A DNA stretch of 13,832 nucleotides. Origin: Pseudomonadota bacterium (GTDB lineage: Bacteria > Myxococcota > Polyangia > Polyangiales > Polyangiaceae). Positions within the stretch are counted from its first letter, which is position 1; every line of letters begins with the position of its first letter. Both the position numbers and the translations under genes were made by a program. Where the stretch lies: contig JAEZYO010000747.1 in NCBI GenBank assembly GCA_023419055.1, positions 1-13,832 of the forward strand. Reading direction: 5' to 3'. Shown here piece after piece: positions 1-12,580 of this stretch. The notes beneath the pieces were generated by a model. That model did no database searches and had not been told where the DNA came from. It saw only the letters and a list, made by a program, of their open reading frames with translations.

Positions 1-93
1 TGACTCCCACCACTCGCGGTGATGAACGCCGATCTCGTCGGCTCGATGTCTTCCAGCGCCGCTGAGGCGACTTCCTCTTACAGCTTCCGCCAT
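1..93 (-). CDS. Possible 5' end of a minus-strand gene leaving the window
   Basis: An ATG at 93-91 on the minus strand opens a frame of 31 codons without a stop up to the left edge (reads MAEAVRGSRLSGAGRHRADE and on). It is preceded by a very good Shine-Dalgarno sequence, GAGGAG, six bases upstream. This is the only positive evidence. I recognise no family. Third-position GC in these codons is only about 55%, far below that of the neighbouring genes, which argues against coding. If real, it would be transcribed divergently from the membrane protein gene starting at 420. The call is weak and depends on sequence beyond the window. Confidence 0.2.
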   Translation of the reverse strand, partial: MAEAVRGSRLSGAGRHRADEIGVHHREWWES

Positions 94-99
94 GACGTT

Positions 100-105
100 C
101 TCCTC
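100..105 (-). promoter_or_regulatory. Shine-Dalgarno-like GAGGAG for the left-edge candidate gene
   Basis: The plus strand reads ctcctc, so the minus strand reads GAGGAG, six bases before the ATG at 93. It is the sole reason the short left-edge frame is listed. Confidence 0.25.
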
Positions 106-171
106 GCCCCGAGGCTGGTGCAGCACCCGTGCCACGCGCGCGCCTTTGGACCACGAGAAGCGCTCGCAGCG

Positions 172-228
172 GGGCACGTGAAACGCGGGTTTTCGCGCGT
201 GCTCGCCGCGCTTGCCGCGCACGTGCCC
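172..228. repeat. Spaced inverted repeat GGGCACGTG / CACGTGCCC
   Basis: Perfect 9-bp arms at 172-180 and 220-228 are separated by 39 bases; each contains the palindrome CACGTG. It lies about 190 bases before the start of the membrane protein gene. It could be a pair of operator half-sites, or chance in a GC-rich sequence: CACGTG also occurs inside the gene at 498-503. Confidence 0.3.
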
Positions 229-407
229 GTGAATCACGCGACAATCTGCGACAGCGCGCGCAGAGGAGTCGTGGCGGAACCGTGTCGTTCTTCGCTCAAT
301 CGCCGTCGAGCGGGAGACCAACTCGAGAGGGTGACGGTGGAGGAGAGCTGCGCTGATAGGTTTCGCCTCTCACAGCGTTCGAAAGGAAGCGTTGGCGCCT
401 TCCCACT

Positions 408-412
408 GGGAG
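408..412 (+). promoter_or_regulatory. Ribosome binding site GGGAG of the UreH-like gene
   Basis: GGGAG lies seven bases before the ATG at 420. It favours that start over the internal in-frame ATG at 435, which would remove the first residues of the first membrane helix. Confidence 0.6.
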
Positions 413-419
413 ACCCAAG

Positions 420-1034
420 ATGTTCCGTACGTTCATGGCTCTCGCCATCATCTCGGGATTGGGATCCGGGGCGCTCCACGCGGTGACCGGCCCCGATCAC
501 GTGCTTTCTCTGGCCCCACTCGCCATCGGCCAGCGGCGGACGGCGTTTCGGCTCGGCCTGGTGTGGGGTGTCGGCCACGCCCTAGGTACGGTGCTGCTGG
601 TCACCCTGCTCGCGCTCATCGCGGCGCATTCGGAGCTCGGTCACATTTCAGCCTGGAGCCAGCGGATCTCCGGGGCGGCGCTCGTCTCGATGGGGCTCTG
701 GAGCTTCTATTTGGCGCGCAGGTCCGGCCGCTCGAGCGACCGCACGGGTCCCGAGCAGAAGCGGAGCGTCCTCACCATCGGTCTCGTCCATGGGTTGACC
801 GGAGCGGCGGCCCTGTTGCTCCTCTTGCCCGCGGTGTTCTCGAGCGGGCACCTGGTGCGGTTGCTCTACCTGGGTGGCTTCACTCTGGGCAGTACGCTCG
901 CCATGGGCGGGCTCACCTGGCTCGTGGCACGGGCCGCGACCCGCGCCCTCCGCGGGAGCGTGGTGAACCGGGCCCAGAAGATCGCCGCGCTCGCGTCGGT
1001 CGCCTTCGGCGCCGTCTACTTCGCGTTCGTGTGA
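420..1034 (+). CDS. UreH/NiCoT-like transition-metal membrane transporter
   Basis: A 204-residue integral membrane protein with about six hydrophobic helices (roughly 5-22, 42-68, 82-98, 116-138, 148-170, 185-203) and a charged cytoplasm-like loop near 100-115. The first helix carries HAVTGPDH (H20, D26, H27), an HX5DH motif of the kind that binds metal in the nickel/cobalt transporter and UreH-like superfamily. GHALGT (52-57) and VHGLTGAAAL (123-132, H124) are the other conserved family segments. Known members move Ni2+ or Co2+ across the inner membrane or assist urease maturation. The substrate here cannot be decided, because no urease, hydrogenase or cobalamin gene is in view. The ATG has a GGGAG ribosome binding site. 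The gene converges on the NRPS operon with 6 bp between stop codons, so it is probably outside the biosynthetic cluster and marks its edge. Family call fairly sure; substrate not. Confidence 0.75.
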   Translation: MFRTFMALAIISGLGSGALHAVTGPDHVLSLAPLAIGQRRTAFRLGLVWGVGHALGTVLLVTLLALIAAHSELGHISAWSQRISGAALVSMGLWSFYLARRSGRSSDRTGPEQKRSVLTIGLVHGLTGAAALLLLLPAVFSSGHLVRLLYLGGFTLGSTLAMGGLTWLVARAATRALRGSVVNRAQKIAALASVAFGAVYFAFV

Positions 1035-1040
1035 CGCGCC

Positions 1041-4000
1041 TCACGCCACTTCGCGCCGAGACTCCTTGGGGCCACGCGGAGCAGGCCCGGGGCTCGCGTT
1101 GCGGCTCGAGGGCAGCTCAATCAGGCGCTCCGGCCCCGAGTGTCGAGCGAAGGCTCGGCGGAGCGCGCTTCGCAGCGCTTCCGCTACCAGCGGAGACGAC
1201 TCTTCGCTCACGATGTCGACGTGGCTCGAACCGCACTGGACGATCTCGAAGTTGCCCTGGACGAGCGACCCCCAGCCGTTCGTGTGGTGCGGGCGGTCGC
1301 CGATCCCGCCGCCCGCGCTGAGCGCGGGGTCGGCCTGGATCAAGAGCACGTCGCCGGCGTACGGCTCGGGCTTGTAGTTCGCGGCGGCCTCTTCTGTCGC
1401 CATCCAGACCGCGTCGTTCCTGAAGCGGAACGGGAACAAGGTCGCGAGCGTCGCCCGGACGCGCCGAGCCAGTCGCTCGGCCTCGGCGCGTGCGCGAGAG
1501 ACCACGCGATCGGCGAGATAGTGGGCCGCACCGCGCCGACGCAGGTTCTGGAGATGCGCGTCGAGGCGCTCGGAGAATGACCAGGACGGTGCTGTCGGGC
1601 TCAGGGTGTCGAACAACACGACCAGCGCGACCTGTTCGCGTGCAGCCACGAGCTGCTGTGCGACTTCGTAGGCAGCGAGCCCGCCCGCCGAGTACCCCGC
1701 CAAGAAGTAGGGACCGTGCGGCTGGATGGAACGAATGTCGCCGATGAAGTCCGCGGCCATCTCTCGCATGTCTCGATGCGGAGGGTACTGGCCGTCGACG
1801 CCCCGCATTTGGAGACCGAAGAAGGGCTGGTCTTCCCCGAGCTCCGCCGCGACGTGACGCAGGTTCATGGGGTTGCCGCCAAGACCCGCGACACAGAAGA
1901 GGGGAGGCTGCGAGCCTCGGGGCTGGATCGGGACGATGCTGGTAAAGCTCCGGACTATCGCGGTCTTTTGCTTCGCGCCCAGCGGCCCCAGGCGAGCCGC
2001 CAGGCTCTCGACCGTGGGAGACTCGAACAGCGCGGCGAGCGGCAGCCGAGCGCCGAACAAACGTCGGACCTCGTTCGAGATCTTGACCGCCACGAGCGAG
2101 TGTCCCCCGAGATCGAAGAAGTCTTCGTTCACGCCGATCTTCGGAAGATCGAGCGCGTGCTGCCAGATCTCGCAGAGCGCGGCTTCGGTCGGGTTGCGAG
2201 GCGCGACGAGCTCCAGGCGCTCCACGGACTCGGTGGGTTCGGGGAGCGCGTTGCGATCCACCTTGCCATTCGGGGTGAGCGGCAGCGCAGGCAGGCACAC
2301 GATCGCGCCCGGGAGCATGAACGCCGGAAGTGTCGAGCGGAGGCGCGCTCTCACGCCTTCGGTCCCCGGGTAACCGGCGCCGCTCACGACGTAAGCGATC
2401 AGGCGCTTGTCCGCCTCGCTGCCGCGCGCCGCGACCACCGCGTCGCTGACACCGGGCGTCTTACGAAGCGCGGACTCGATCTCGCCGAGCTCGACCCGGT
2501 GTCCCCGAATCTTCACCTGGTGGTCGTTCCGACCGAGGTAATTGAGCCGCCCGTCGGGAGACAGGCGCACGAGATCGCCCGTGCGGTACATGCGCGGACC
2601 CTGCTCGGGGCTGATGCGGTTCTCGACGAAGCGCTCCGCGGTGAGCTCGGGGCGGCCAAAGTACCCCCGCGCGACGCCGGGGCCCGCGATGTAGAGCTCG
2701 CCCGGCGCGCCGGGCGGCACGAGCGAGCCGCGATCGTCCAAGATGAAGACGGAGGTGTTGGCGATGGGCTTGCCGATGGTCACGAGCTCGCCCGCGCAGA
2801 GCCGCTGGACGCATGACCAGACCGTGGTCTCGGTAGGCCCGTACAGGTTCACGACCTCGCCCGACACGAGGGACAAGAGCTCATCGGCGAGGTCGGGAGA
2901 GAGCGCTTCGCCCCCCAGCATCAGCATCGAAAGCGACGCGAGCGCTCGCCGGCCGGCCTCGTCGAGCAGGAGCACCCGCGCTTGAGACGGCGTGCACTGG
3001 AAGTGAGTGACGCCGTGCCGCTCGACGAGCGCCGGGATGGTGTAGCGCGGGTTCTCGACCTGCCCGAGCACCGACTCTCCGAGCAGCGCGACGCGACGGC
3101 CGTGGCACAGCGAGCCCAGGATCTCGAGCACGCTGATGTCGAAGGAGATGCTCGTCCCCGCGAGCCAGACGCCCTCCTGGTCGAGGTCGATGGCAAGCTC
3201 CATGCCCCTGAAGAAGCTCGTGACGTTCTGGTGCTCGACCATCACCCCTTTGGGTTTACCGGTGGAGCCGGACGTGTAGATGACGTACGCGAGCTGGCTC
3301 GGCTGTTCGGGCTCGTCCAGTCGAGAGCGCGGTCCACGCTTGAGCTCCTCCGCGTGGAGATCGAGCAAGAGGAGCTCGGGGACGGAGTCGAGACGTTCGG
3401 CGAGTTTGTCGGTGGTGACGAGCACCTTGGCGCGGGAATCCGAGAGCACGTGCGCGATGCGCTCGCGCGGGTAGTCGGGGTCGAGCGGTACGTAAGCGCC
3501 GCCGGCCTTGTGAATGCCGAGCATGCTCGCCACGAGATCGGGGCCGCGCTCGAGGCAGAGGCCCACGAGCACGTCCGGCCCGACGCCGCGGCGGCGCAGG
3601 GCGTGCGCTATCGCGTTCGCGCGATCGTCGAGCTCTCGGAACGTGAGGGCGCGCTCCTCGAACAAGAGCGCCGTGGCGTCCGGGCGCCTGTCGACCTGTT
3701 GCTCGAAGAGCCGGTGCACGAGCGCCCGCTGGTTCCAGGAAGCCTCGGTCTGGTTCAGAGCGTCGAGCCAGGCGCGTTGGTCCTCTTGCGAAAGGAGCTC
3801 GACGTCCTCGAGCTTCGCCGACCAGACGCGCGGCGCACTCGCGAGCACGTGACGGAAGGCGCGGCACAGGCGCGCAGCGGTCTCCGCCTCGTAGATCTGC
3901 GCCATCGCGTCGACGCCGACGTGGAGCACGGGTCCGCGCGGTTCGATCCAGAAGCCGAGCTCCACGGTGCTCGTGCGGATCGCGGACGAGAGCGGCTCGA

Positions 4001-5099
4001 CCTCGGTCGCGCCCAGACGAAGGACGCGCCCGCTGCCGTTCTTGCAGCGAAAGGCCAGTTGGTGGAGGGGGAGCTCGTCGAGATCGCGCTCTCCGAGCAC
4101 GCTGTGCGCGAGCTTGTCGAAGGCGAGGTCCTGGTGAGCGAAGGCTTCGTTCCGGGAGCTCTCGACGCGCCAGCAGAGCTCGCCGAAGGTGCCGCCGGCG
4201 GGCACGTCGGAGCGCACGACGACCGGGTTCTCGAGCATCCCGAGGTTCCGCCCCGAGAGCTCACCGCGGCCCGTCCCGTGCACCGTGACGCCGAAGTCGG
4301 CCTGACCGCTCTGACGCGCGAGCACGAGCTCGAGCGCCGCGAGCGCGATCGACTCGAGCGCCACGCCCTGGGTTTCGGCGAGCTCCTTGAGAGCGCGAGT
4401 GTCGCCGGCGTCGAGCATCGAGCTCGTGTGGTTCGCGCTGCCGTTGATGCGCCGCGGGCGCGGGCGATCGGGCGGCAGGTCCAGCGTGCGCGGCATTCCG
4501 GAGAGGCGCTCGCGCCAGAACGCGACCCGCTGCTCGGCGCTGATCGAGGGCTCCTCGGGCGCTTCGGGGGAGTTGAGCTTGGCCAACCTGAGGCCGCTCT
4601 CCAGGGGCGGCTCGCGGCCGGTCGCGCGCGTCTCGTACAGCTCGCAGAGCTCGCTCATGAGCGGCTCGAACGAGACCTCGTCGAGCACCACCCGCGTGGT
4701 CACGAGCAGCAACACGGCGCGCTCCGGCCCCTGGCGGAACAGGAAGAAGCGAATCAACGGCGCCCGCGCGTGGTCGAACGGTCGCCGGATCTCGAGCGCT
4801 CGGCGCTTGCCGATCGTGCGATCCCGCTGCTCCTCGTCGAGCCCCCGGTAGTCTTCGACCTCGAGGGAGAGCTCGACGTTCTTCGTGACCTGATACGCGT
4901 GCCCGTCGCACATCATGATCGCGGAGCGGAGGATGGGGTTCCGTCTACCGAGCTCCTGCACCGCCCAGCGCAACGCGTCCACGTCGAGGGCGCCGGTGAG
5001 CGCCAGCGCGAGCGGTAGGTTCACGAGCGCGCTGCCGGGGTGCGCTTGATCGAGCTGGAAGAAGCGGAGCTTTTCGCTGGTCAGGGGGGTCGAGTACAT
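1041..5099 (-). CDS. NRPS subunit C: defective condensation-adenylation-carrier-thioesterase (C*-A-T-TE), Gly-type
   Basis: A 1352-residue single-module NRPS. Condensation-like domain, about 5-440: HHxxxDG is TRVVLDE (135-141), so the catalytic second His is Arg136 and the Gly is Glu141; only Asp140 remains. Adenylation domain, about 460-950, has all core motifs: YTSGSTGKPKG 608-618, FDIS 653-656, NLYGPTE 751-757, YRTGDL 838-843, NGKVDR 944-949. My hand-read specificity code is DILQMGLVWK, close to the textbook Gly code DILQLGLIWK. Carrier domain: DLGGHS with Ser1001 for phosphopantetheine. Thioesterase, about 1065-1310: GYSAGG with Ser1137, likely Asp1164 and His1293. A hydrophilic tail of about 35 residues follows. 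The start is ATG 5099, preceded by AGGAG five bases upstream; the frame runs 60 codons further up, but that stretch overlaps subunit B and resembles no domain. There is no N-terminal docking domain. It is a tandem paralogue of subunit B and may act as a stand-alone A-T-TE unit or accept substrate in trans. Confidence 0.9.
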   Translation of the reverse strand: MYSTPLTSEKLRFFQLDQAHPGSALVNLPLALALTGALDVDALRWAVQELGRRNPILRSAIMMCDGHAYQVTKNVELSLEVEDYRGLDEEQRDRTIGKRRALEIRRPFDHARAPLIRFFLFRQGPERAVLLLVTTRVVLDEVSFEPLMSELCELYETRATGREPPLESGLRLAKLNSPEAPEEPSISAEQRVAFWRERLSGMPRTLDLPPDRPRPRRINGSANHTSSMLDAGDTRALKELAETQGVALESIALAALELVLARQSGQADFGVTVHGTGRGELSGRNLGMLENPVVVRSDVPAGGTFGELCWRVESSRNEAFAHQDLAFDKLAHSVLGERDLDELPLHQLAFRCKNGSGRVLRLGATEVEPLSSAIRTSTVELGFWIEPRGPVLHVGVDAMAQIYEAETAARLCRAFRHVLASAPRVWSAKLEDVELLSQEDQRAWLDALNQTEASWNQRALVHRLFEQQVDRRPDATALLFEERALTFRELDDRANAIAHALRRRGVGPDVLVGLCLERGPDLVASMLGIHKAGGAYVPLDPDYPRERIAHVLSDSRAKVLVTTDKLAERLDSVPELLLLDLHAEELKRGPRSRLDEPEQPSQLAYVIYTSGSTGKPKGVMVEHQNVTSFFRGMELAIDLDQEGVWLAGTSISFDISVLEILGSLCHGRRVALLGESVLGQVENPRYTIPALVERHGVTHFQCTPSQARVLLLDEAGRRALASLSMLMLGGEALSPDLADELLSLVSGEVVNLYGPTETTVWSCVQRLCAGELVTIGKPIANTSVFILDDRGSLVPPGAPGELYIAGPGVARGYFGRPELTAERFVENRISPEQGPRMYRTGDLVRLSPDGRLNYLGRNDHQVKIRGHRVELGEIESALRKTPGVSDAVVAARGSEADKRLIAYVVSGAGYPGTEGVRARLRSTLPAFMLPGAIVCLPALPLTPNGKVDRNALPEPTESVERLELVAPRNPTEAALCEIWQHALDLPKIGVNEDFFDLGGHSLVAVKISNEVRRLFGARLPLAALFESPTVESLAARLGPLGAKQKTAIVRSFTSIVPIQPRGSQPPLFCVAGLGGNPMNLRHVAAELGEDQPFFGLQMRGVDGQYPPHRDMREMAADFIGDIRSIQPHGPYFLAGYSAGGLAAYEVAQQLVAAREQVALVVLFDTLSPTAPSWSFSERLDAHLQNLRRRGAAHYLADRVVSRARAEAERLARRVRATLATLFPFRFRNDAVWMATEEAAANYKPEPYAGDVLLIQADPALSAGGGIGDRPHHTNGWGSLVQGNFEIVQCGSSHVDIVSEESSPLVAEALRSALRRAFARHSGPERLIELPSSRNASPGPAPRGPKESRREVA

Positions 5100-5104
5100 G
5101 CCTT

Positions 5105-5109
5105 CTCCT
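5105..5109 (-). promoter_or_regulatory. Ribosome binding site AGGAG of subunit C, overlapping the stop of subunit B
   Basis: The minus strand reads TAGGAGAAGGCATG. The TAG stop of subunit B (5110-5108) shares bases with the AGGAG that precedes the ATG at 5099 by five bases. This fixes the start of subunit C and indicates translational coupling between the two genes. Confidence 0.8.
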
Positions 5110-8100
5110 AGCCGGTCAGACGCACGCTTCCTGGGTAGCAGGCGGCGCCGACGTCCCGAGCGCCCTGCCTCGCCGAAGGTCCACGCAGCTGCTTCGCCCT
5201 GGCGGCGGTGAGCGCTCGCTTGAGCGCGGCCGCGGCGAGCGACGCAGCTTGCGGACCGACGACGTCGCTGTGACTGCAAGCGAGCTCGACGATCTCGAGC
5301 TCACCCGTGACGAAGCCGCGCCAGCCGTTCGATTCGTGGGGGCGGTAGCCGATGCCGTCGCCGGCGCTGAGGCCAGGGTCGGCGCGCACCAACAGCACGT
5401 CGAATGGCGCGGGCTCGGGTCGATACTCGCGGATCGCTTCTTCCGCCGCGGCCCAGACGGCGTCGTGGCGGAACGCGAAGGGATAGTGCGTGGCGAGGCG
5501 CGCGCGCACGGAGCGTGAGAGTCCGCTGACCTCTTCGCGCAGGCGTGAGACGACTCGATTGGGCAGGTACGCTACGCCGCGCCGGCGCAGATTGTCGACG
5601 TGCGCTTCGAGGCGCTCTCGAAGCGACCAAGGTTGCATGATGGGGTTCAAAGTATCGAAAAACACGACCAGCCCTACGCGCTCGCCCACGTCATGCAGCA
5701 AGCGAGCCATCACGTACGCAGCGAGGCCACCCGCGGAATATCCCCCGAGGTAGTACGGGCCCTCGGGCTGCACGCGCTTCACGTCGGCCAGGAACTCCTG
5801 CGCCATGTCCCGGATGCGGCGGTGAGGGACGTGCTTACCGTCGACCCCGCGGAACTGGAGCCCGTAAAACGGCTGTTCGCTGCCGAGGGCCGCCGCCAAA
5901 TGGCGCAGGTTCATGGGGTTGCCTCCCACTCCGGCGACACAGAAGAACGGCGGCAGCGTGCCGCGCGGTTGAATCTTCACGAGCGTGGACCAACGCTCGG
6001 GATCGGCGCCGTCGGGCGAGCGCTGCGCGAGCTTTGCCAAGCGGCGCGCGAAGGTCTCGACGGTCGGACACTCGAACAAGGTCGCGAGCGGGAGGCGAAC
6101 ACCGAAGCTCCGGTACACCTCGTTCGACAGCTTGACCGCGACGACGGAGTGCCCGCCCAAATCGAAGAAGCTGTCGCGCAGCCCGACGCGGTTCACCCCG
6201 AGCGCGTCCTCCCAGATCTCGCAGAGGCGGCGCTCGAGCTCGTCGCGCGGCGCCACGTACTCGCGCGCCGGGAGCGGGGTCTCCTCGGGGGGCGGCAGCG
6301 CGGCGCGGTCGATCTTGCCGTTCGAGTTGAGCGGCAACGCGGGCAAGCGCACGAAGAGCGCCGGCACCATGAATTGGGGCAGCCGCTCCTCCAGGCCCTG
6401 CTTGAGGGCTTGCTCTCCGTCGAAGCGGAGGTTCGTGACCACGTAGGCGACGAGGCGCTTCTCGGCGCCGTCGCCGCGCGCCGTCACGACCACGTCGTCG
6501 ACGCCTTCGTGCGCGCGGATGGCTGCCTCGATTTCGCCGAGCTCGACGCGATACCCGCGGATCTTGACCTGAAAATCGTTGCGGCCGAGGTAGAGCAGCG
6601 TGCCGTCCGGAGCGTAGCGGACGAGATCACCCGTCCGGTACAGGCGCGCGCCGAGCTCCGGGCGGATCGTGTTCGGGACGAAGCGTCGGTCCGTGAGCTC
6701 CGGACGGTCGAGGTATCCGCGGGTGACACCAGGACCCCCGATGTAAAGCTCGCCGGCGACGCCGAAGGGGACGGGAGCGCCCGACTGGTCGAGGACGAAG
6801 AGCACCGTGTTCGGGATGGCCTTGCCGATGGTGACGCGCTTTCCGCGCTCGATCGGGGCGCTGGTGGTCGCGTAGACCGTGGTTTCGGTCGGGCCGTACA
6901 CGTTGATGACCTCGCCCGGGACGAGCTCCGCGAGCTCGTCGGCGAGGTCCTGGGGCAAGACTTCTCCGCCCAAGAGAAGCTGCCGGAGTTGACCGAGCGC
7001 GCGCCTGCCGGACTCCTCCATCACCAGCATGCGCGCTTGAGATGGCGTGCATTGAAAGTGGGTGATGCCGTGCCGCGCGACGAGCGCCGGGATCGCGTAG
7101 CGCGGATCGGCGACCTCGCCGAGCACGGCCTGGCCGAGCACGACGACCTTCGCTCCGTGGCAGAGCGAAGCCAGGATCTCGATCGTGCTCATGTCGAAGC
7201 AGACGCTCGCGCTCGCGAGCCACACTCCGCTCGCGTCGAGCCCGAGCGCGCCCTCGACGCCCACGAAGAAGCTCGTGACGTTGCGGTGCTCGACCATCAC
7301 GCCCTTCGGAGTCCCGGTGGAGCCCGAGGTGTAGATGACGTAAGCGAGCTGATCGGAGCGCTCCGGCCGATCCAGGCGCGCGCTCGACTCGCGCTGGATC
7401 TGCTCTCCGTCGCGGTCCACGAGCACGAGCGAGGCGCGCGTCCTGATGGACGACGCGAGCTCGGCGGTCGAGACCAGCACGCTCGCGCCGCAGTCGGCGA
7501 GGAGCTCGTTCACGCGCTCGACCGGGTAGTCGCGGTCGAGCCCGACGTACGCTCCGCCGGCCTTCAAGATCGCGAGCATCGCGATCACGAGATCGAGGCC
7601 GCGCGGGAGGTAGAGGCCGACGCGGCTGTCCGGTCCCACGCCGTGCCGCACGAGCGCGTGCGCCAGGCGGTTCGCGCGCTCGTCGAGCTCGCGGAAGGTG
7701 AGCGCCTGCTCTTCGAACAGGAGCGCCACGCTCTCCGATCGCCGGTCGACCTCGCGCTCGAAGAGCCGATGAACGAGGGCAGCTTCGTCCCAAGGGGTCT
7801 CGGTGTCGTTGAGCTCGTCGAGCAGGTAGGACTCGTCTTCCGGCGCGACGATGGGGACGCGATCGGCGGGCGCGTTCGGGTTCGCGACCACGAACTCGAG
7901 CACCTGCTGGAGGCTGCGGAACAGACGCCCGGTGGTCTCGGCGTCGAAGAGGTCGGAGGCGGCTTCCATAGCGAGGAAGACGGCGTCGCCGTGATCGCGC
8001 AGCCAGAACGTGAGGTCCGTCAAGACCGAGCCCGTGAACGAGGGCAGCGGCTCGATCTCGACGCCGCCCATCTTGTAGGATCGCCCGCGCGCCTCTTGGA

Positions 8101-9360
8101 AGCTGAACAGCACCTGGAACAGGTTGGCGCGGTTCTGATCGCGCTCTGCGCCGAGCAGTCGGTGCAGCTCGTCGAAGGGGACGTTGCGGTGAGCCAGCGC
8201 CTCGATCTGGCTCTTTCGCACGCGCGCGAGCAGGTCACGGAACGTGGAGCCGGGGCTCACGTCCGAGCGCAGCACGAGCGTGTTCACGAACATCCCGATG
8301 AGGTTCTCGCACTCGGCGCGCTCGCGCCCCTCGGCCGGAACCCCGATCGCGAAGTCGGTCTGCCCCGAGTAGCGGGCGATCAAGAGCTCGATCGACGCGA
8401 GCAGGACCATGCTGAGCGTCGCGTTGTGAGTGACGGCGAGCCGTCGCAGATCGCTCACCAGCCCGGGGTCCAACCAGGCGAAGCACTTCGTCCCGAGGTG
8501 GCTCGCTCGGCGAGGCCGCGGCCGATCGAACGGCAGGTCCAGGCTGCTCGGCATGCCGGCGAGCTTCTCGCGCCAGTACCGCACGTCCGCAGCACGGGCT
8601 CGCTCGAGCGCGCGCTCGTTCCAGCGCGCGAAGTCGGCGAACCGGCACGCGGGCGCCGCGGGAGCGGGCGAGCCCAGGGCGTGGTGTTCGTAGAGGCTCA
8701 CGAGCTCGCGGAGCAGGATCGCCTGGGAAGCTCCGTCGAACACGAGGTGGCTCGCCACCACGACCAGCACGTGCTCCTGGTCGCTCAGCTTGAACAAGAA
8801 GCACCGCGCGAGCGGCCCCCAGTCGGGCTCGATCGGGCGCGAGAGCTCCTCGGCTCGTCGCGCGAACACGACGCGCTCGCGCTCGGTCACGCCGAGCTCC
8901 GAGTAGTCCTCGACTTTGAGTGTGAGCGCGACGCCTTCGTTGGCTTGCAGCGGCACGTCGTCGAGGACGAGCACGTGCGAGGTGAGGGCGTCGTGGCGCT
9001 GACCGATGTCACGCACGCTTCGCTCGAGCGCGGCCGTGTCGAGCGCGCCGCGCAGCCGGAGCGTCAAGGGGACGTTGAGCATCGCCGTCGAGCCGGCGAG
9101 CTGGCTCAAGAACCAGAGTTGGTACTGCGCCTGGGTGAGCGGCGCGGGCTCGGCCGGCGGGTGGACGGCGATGGACTCGAGCTCGGGCAGCGGCTCGAGG
9201 GCGCTCTCGAGCACCGCGATGATGGCGTCCCGCTCGGCCCGAATTCGGCCCATCAGCTCGGGCGTGAGCACTCCGTGCGGCGCGCTCACGCGCAGCTTGC
9301 CGTCGTCCAGCCGGAGGTCGACCGAGAGGCGCGAGAGCTCCTCGATGAGTAGAGCGACGG

Positions 9361-9364
<4 letters not shown>
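5108..9364 (-). CDS. NRPS subunit B: docking domain-condensation-adenylation-carrier-thioesterase (C-A-T-TE), Gly-like
   Basis: A 1418-residue single-module NRPS with its own release domain. Residues 1-52 match the TubC-type N-terminal docking domain (DDGKLRVSAPHGVLTPEL at 20-37, then a charged helix), which receives an upstream subunit. Condensation, about 74-515: SHLVFDG at 205-211 keeps the catalytic His206, Asp210 and Gly211. Adenylation, about 530-1020: YTSGSTGTPKG 678-688, FDMS 723-726, NVYGPTE 821-827, YRTGDL 909-914, NGKIDR 1015-1020. Hand-read code DMIQLGVVYK, Gly-like but with changes at three or four positions, so a small substrate is likely and Gly uncertain. Carrier: DLGGHS, Ser1073. 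Thioesterase, about 1135-1380: GYSAGG with Ser1210, likely Asp1237 and His1365. The Ser-to-Asp spacing of 27 equals that in subunit C. The GTG start overlaps the TGA of subunit A (GTGA), with AGGA nine bases upstream. It probably condenses the intermediate from subunit A with its own amino acid and releases the product by hydrolysis or cyclisation. Confidence 0.92.
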
Positions 9365-12573
<3,209 letters not shown>

Positions 12574-12580
12574 GGCTGAG

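Larger units (their letters stand above)
94..407. other. Non-coding or unassigned region upstream of the UreH-like gene
   Basis: About 310 bases with no convincing gene. One plus-strand frame (19-486) is open across it but overlaps the start of the membrane protein gene and resembles no family. The region contains a spaced inverted repeat (172-180 and 220-228) and would have to contain the promoter of the plus-strand gene. I could not identify a convincing -35/-10 pair. Confidence 0.5.

Noticed and set aside
19..486. Plus-strand frame of 155 codons at the left end
   Set aside because: Third-position GC is fairly high in its first half, but the sequence resembles no family, bias falls off in the second half, no good ribosome binding site was seen, and it overlaps the well-supported gene at 420 by 67 bases in another frame. 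A small remnant gene cannot be excluded.
1032..1043. Possible shared terminator between the convergent membrane-protein and NRPS genes
   Set aside because: Only six bases separate the two stop codons and I saw no clear hairpin with a T-run, so no terminator is called.
2982..5018. Long open plus-strand frame (678 codons) opposite NRPS subunit C
   Set aside because: Same antisense artefact: no recognisable motif, composition typical of a reversed high-GC gene, and fully covered by subunit C.
5100..5279. 60-codon upstream extension of NRPS subunit C in the same frame
   Set aside because: The extension is Arg-rich, overlaps the coding end of subunit B, and shows no docking-domain pattern. The ATG at 5099 has a well-placed AGGAG and begins right at the condensation domain.
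5600..9352. Very long open plus-strand frame (1250 codons) opposite NRPS subunit B
   Set aside because: It is the antisense shadow of a high-GC gene. The complementary frame lacks stops because of GC-rich codon bias; it is low-complexity and rich in Arg, Glu and Val, with no domain motifs, while the minus strand has a full set of NRPS motifs.
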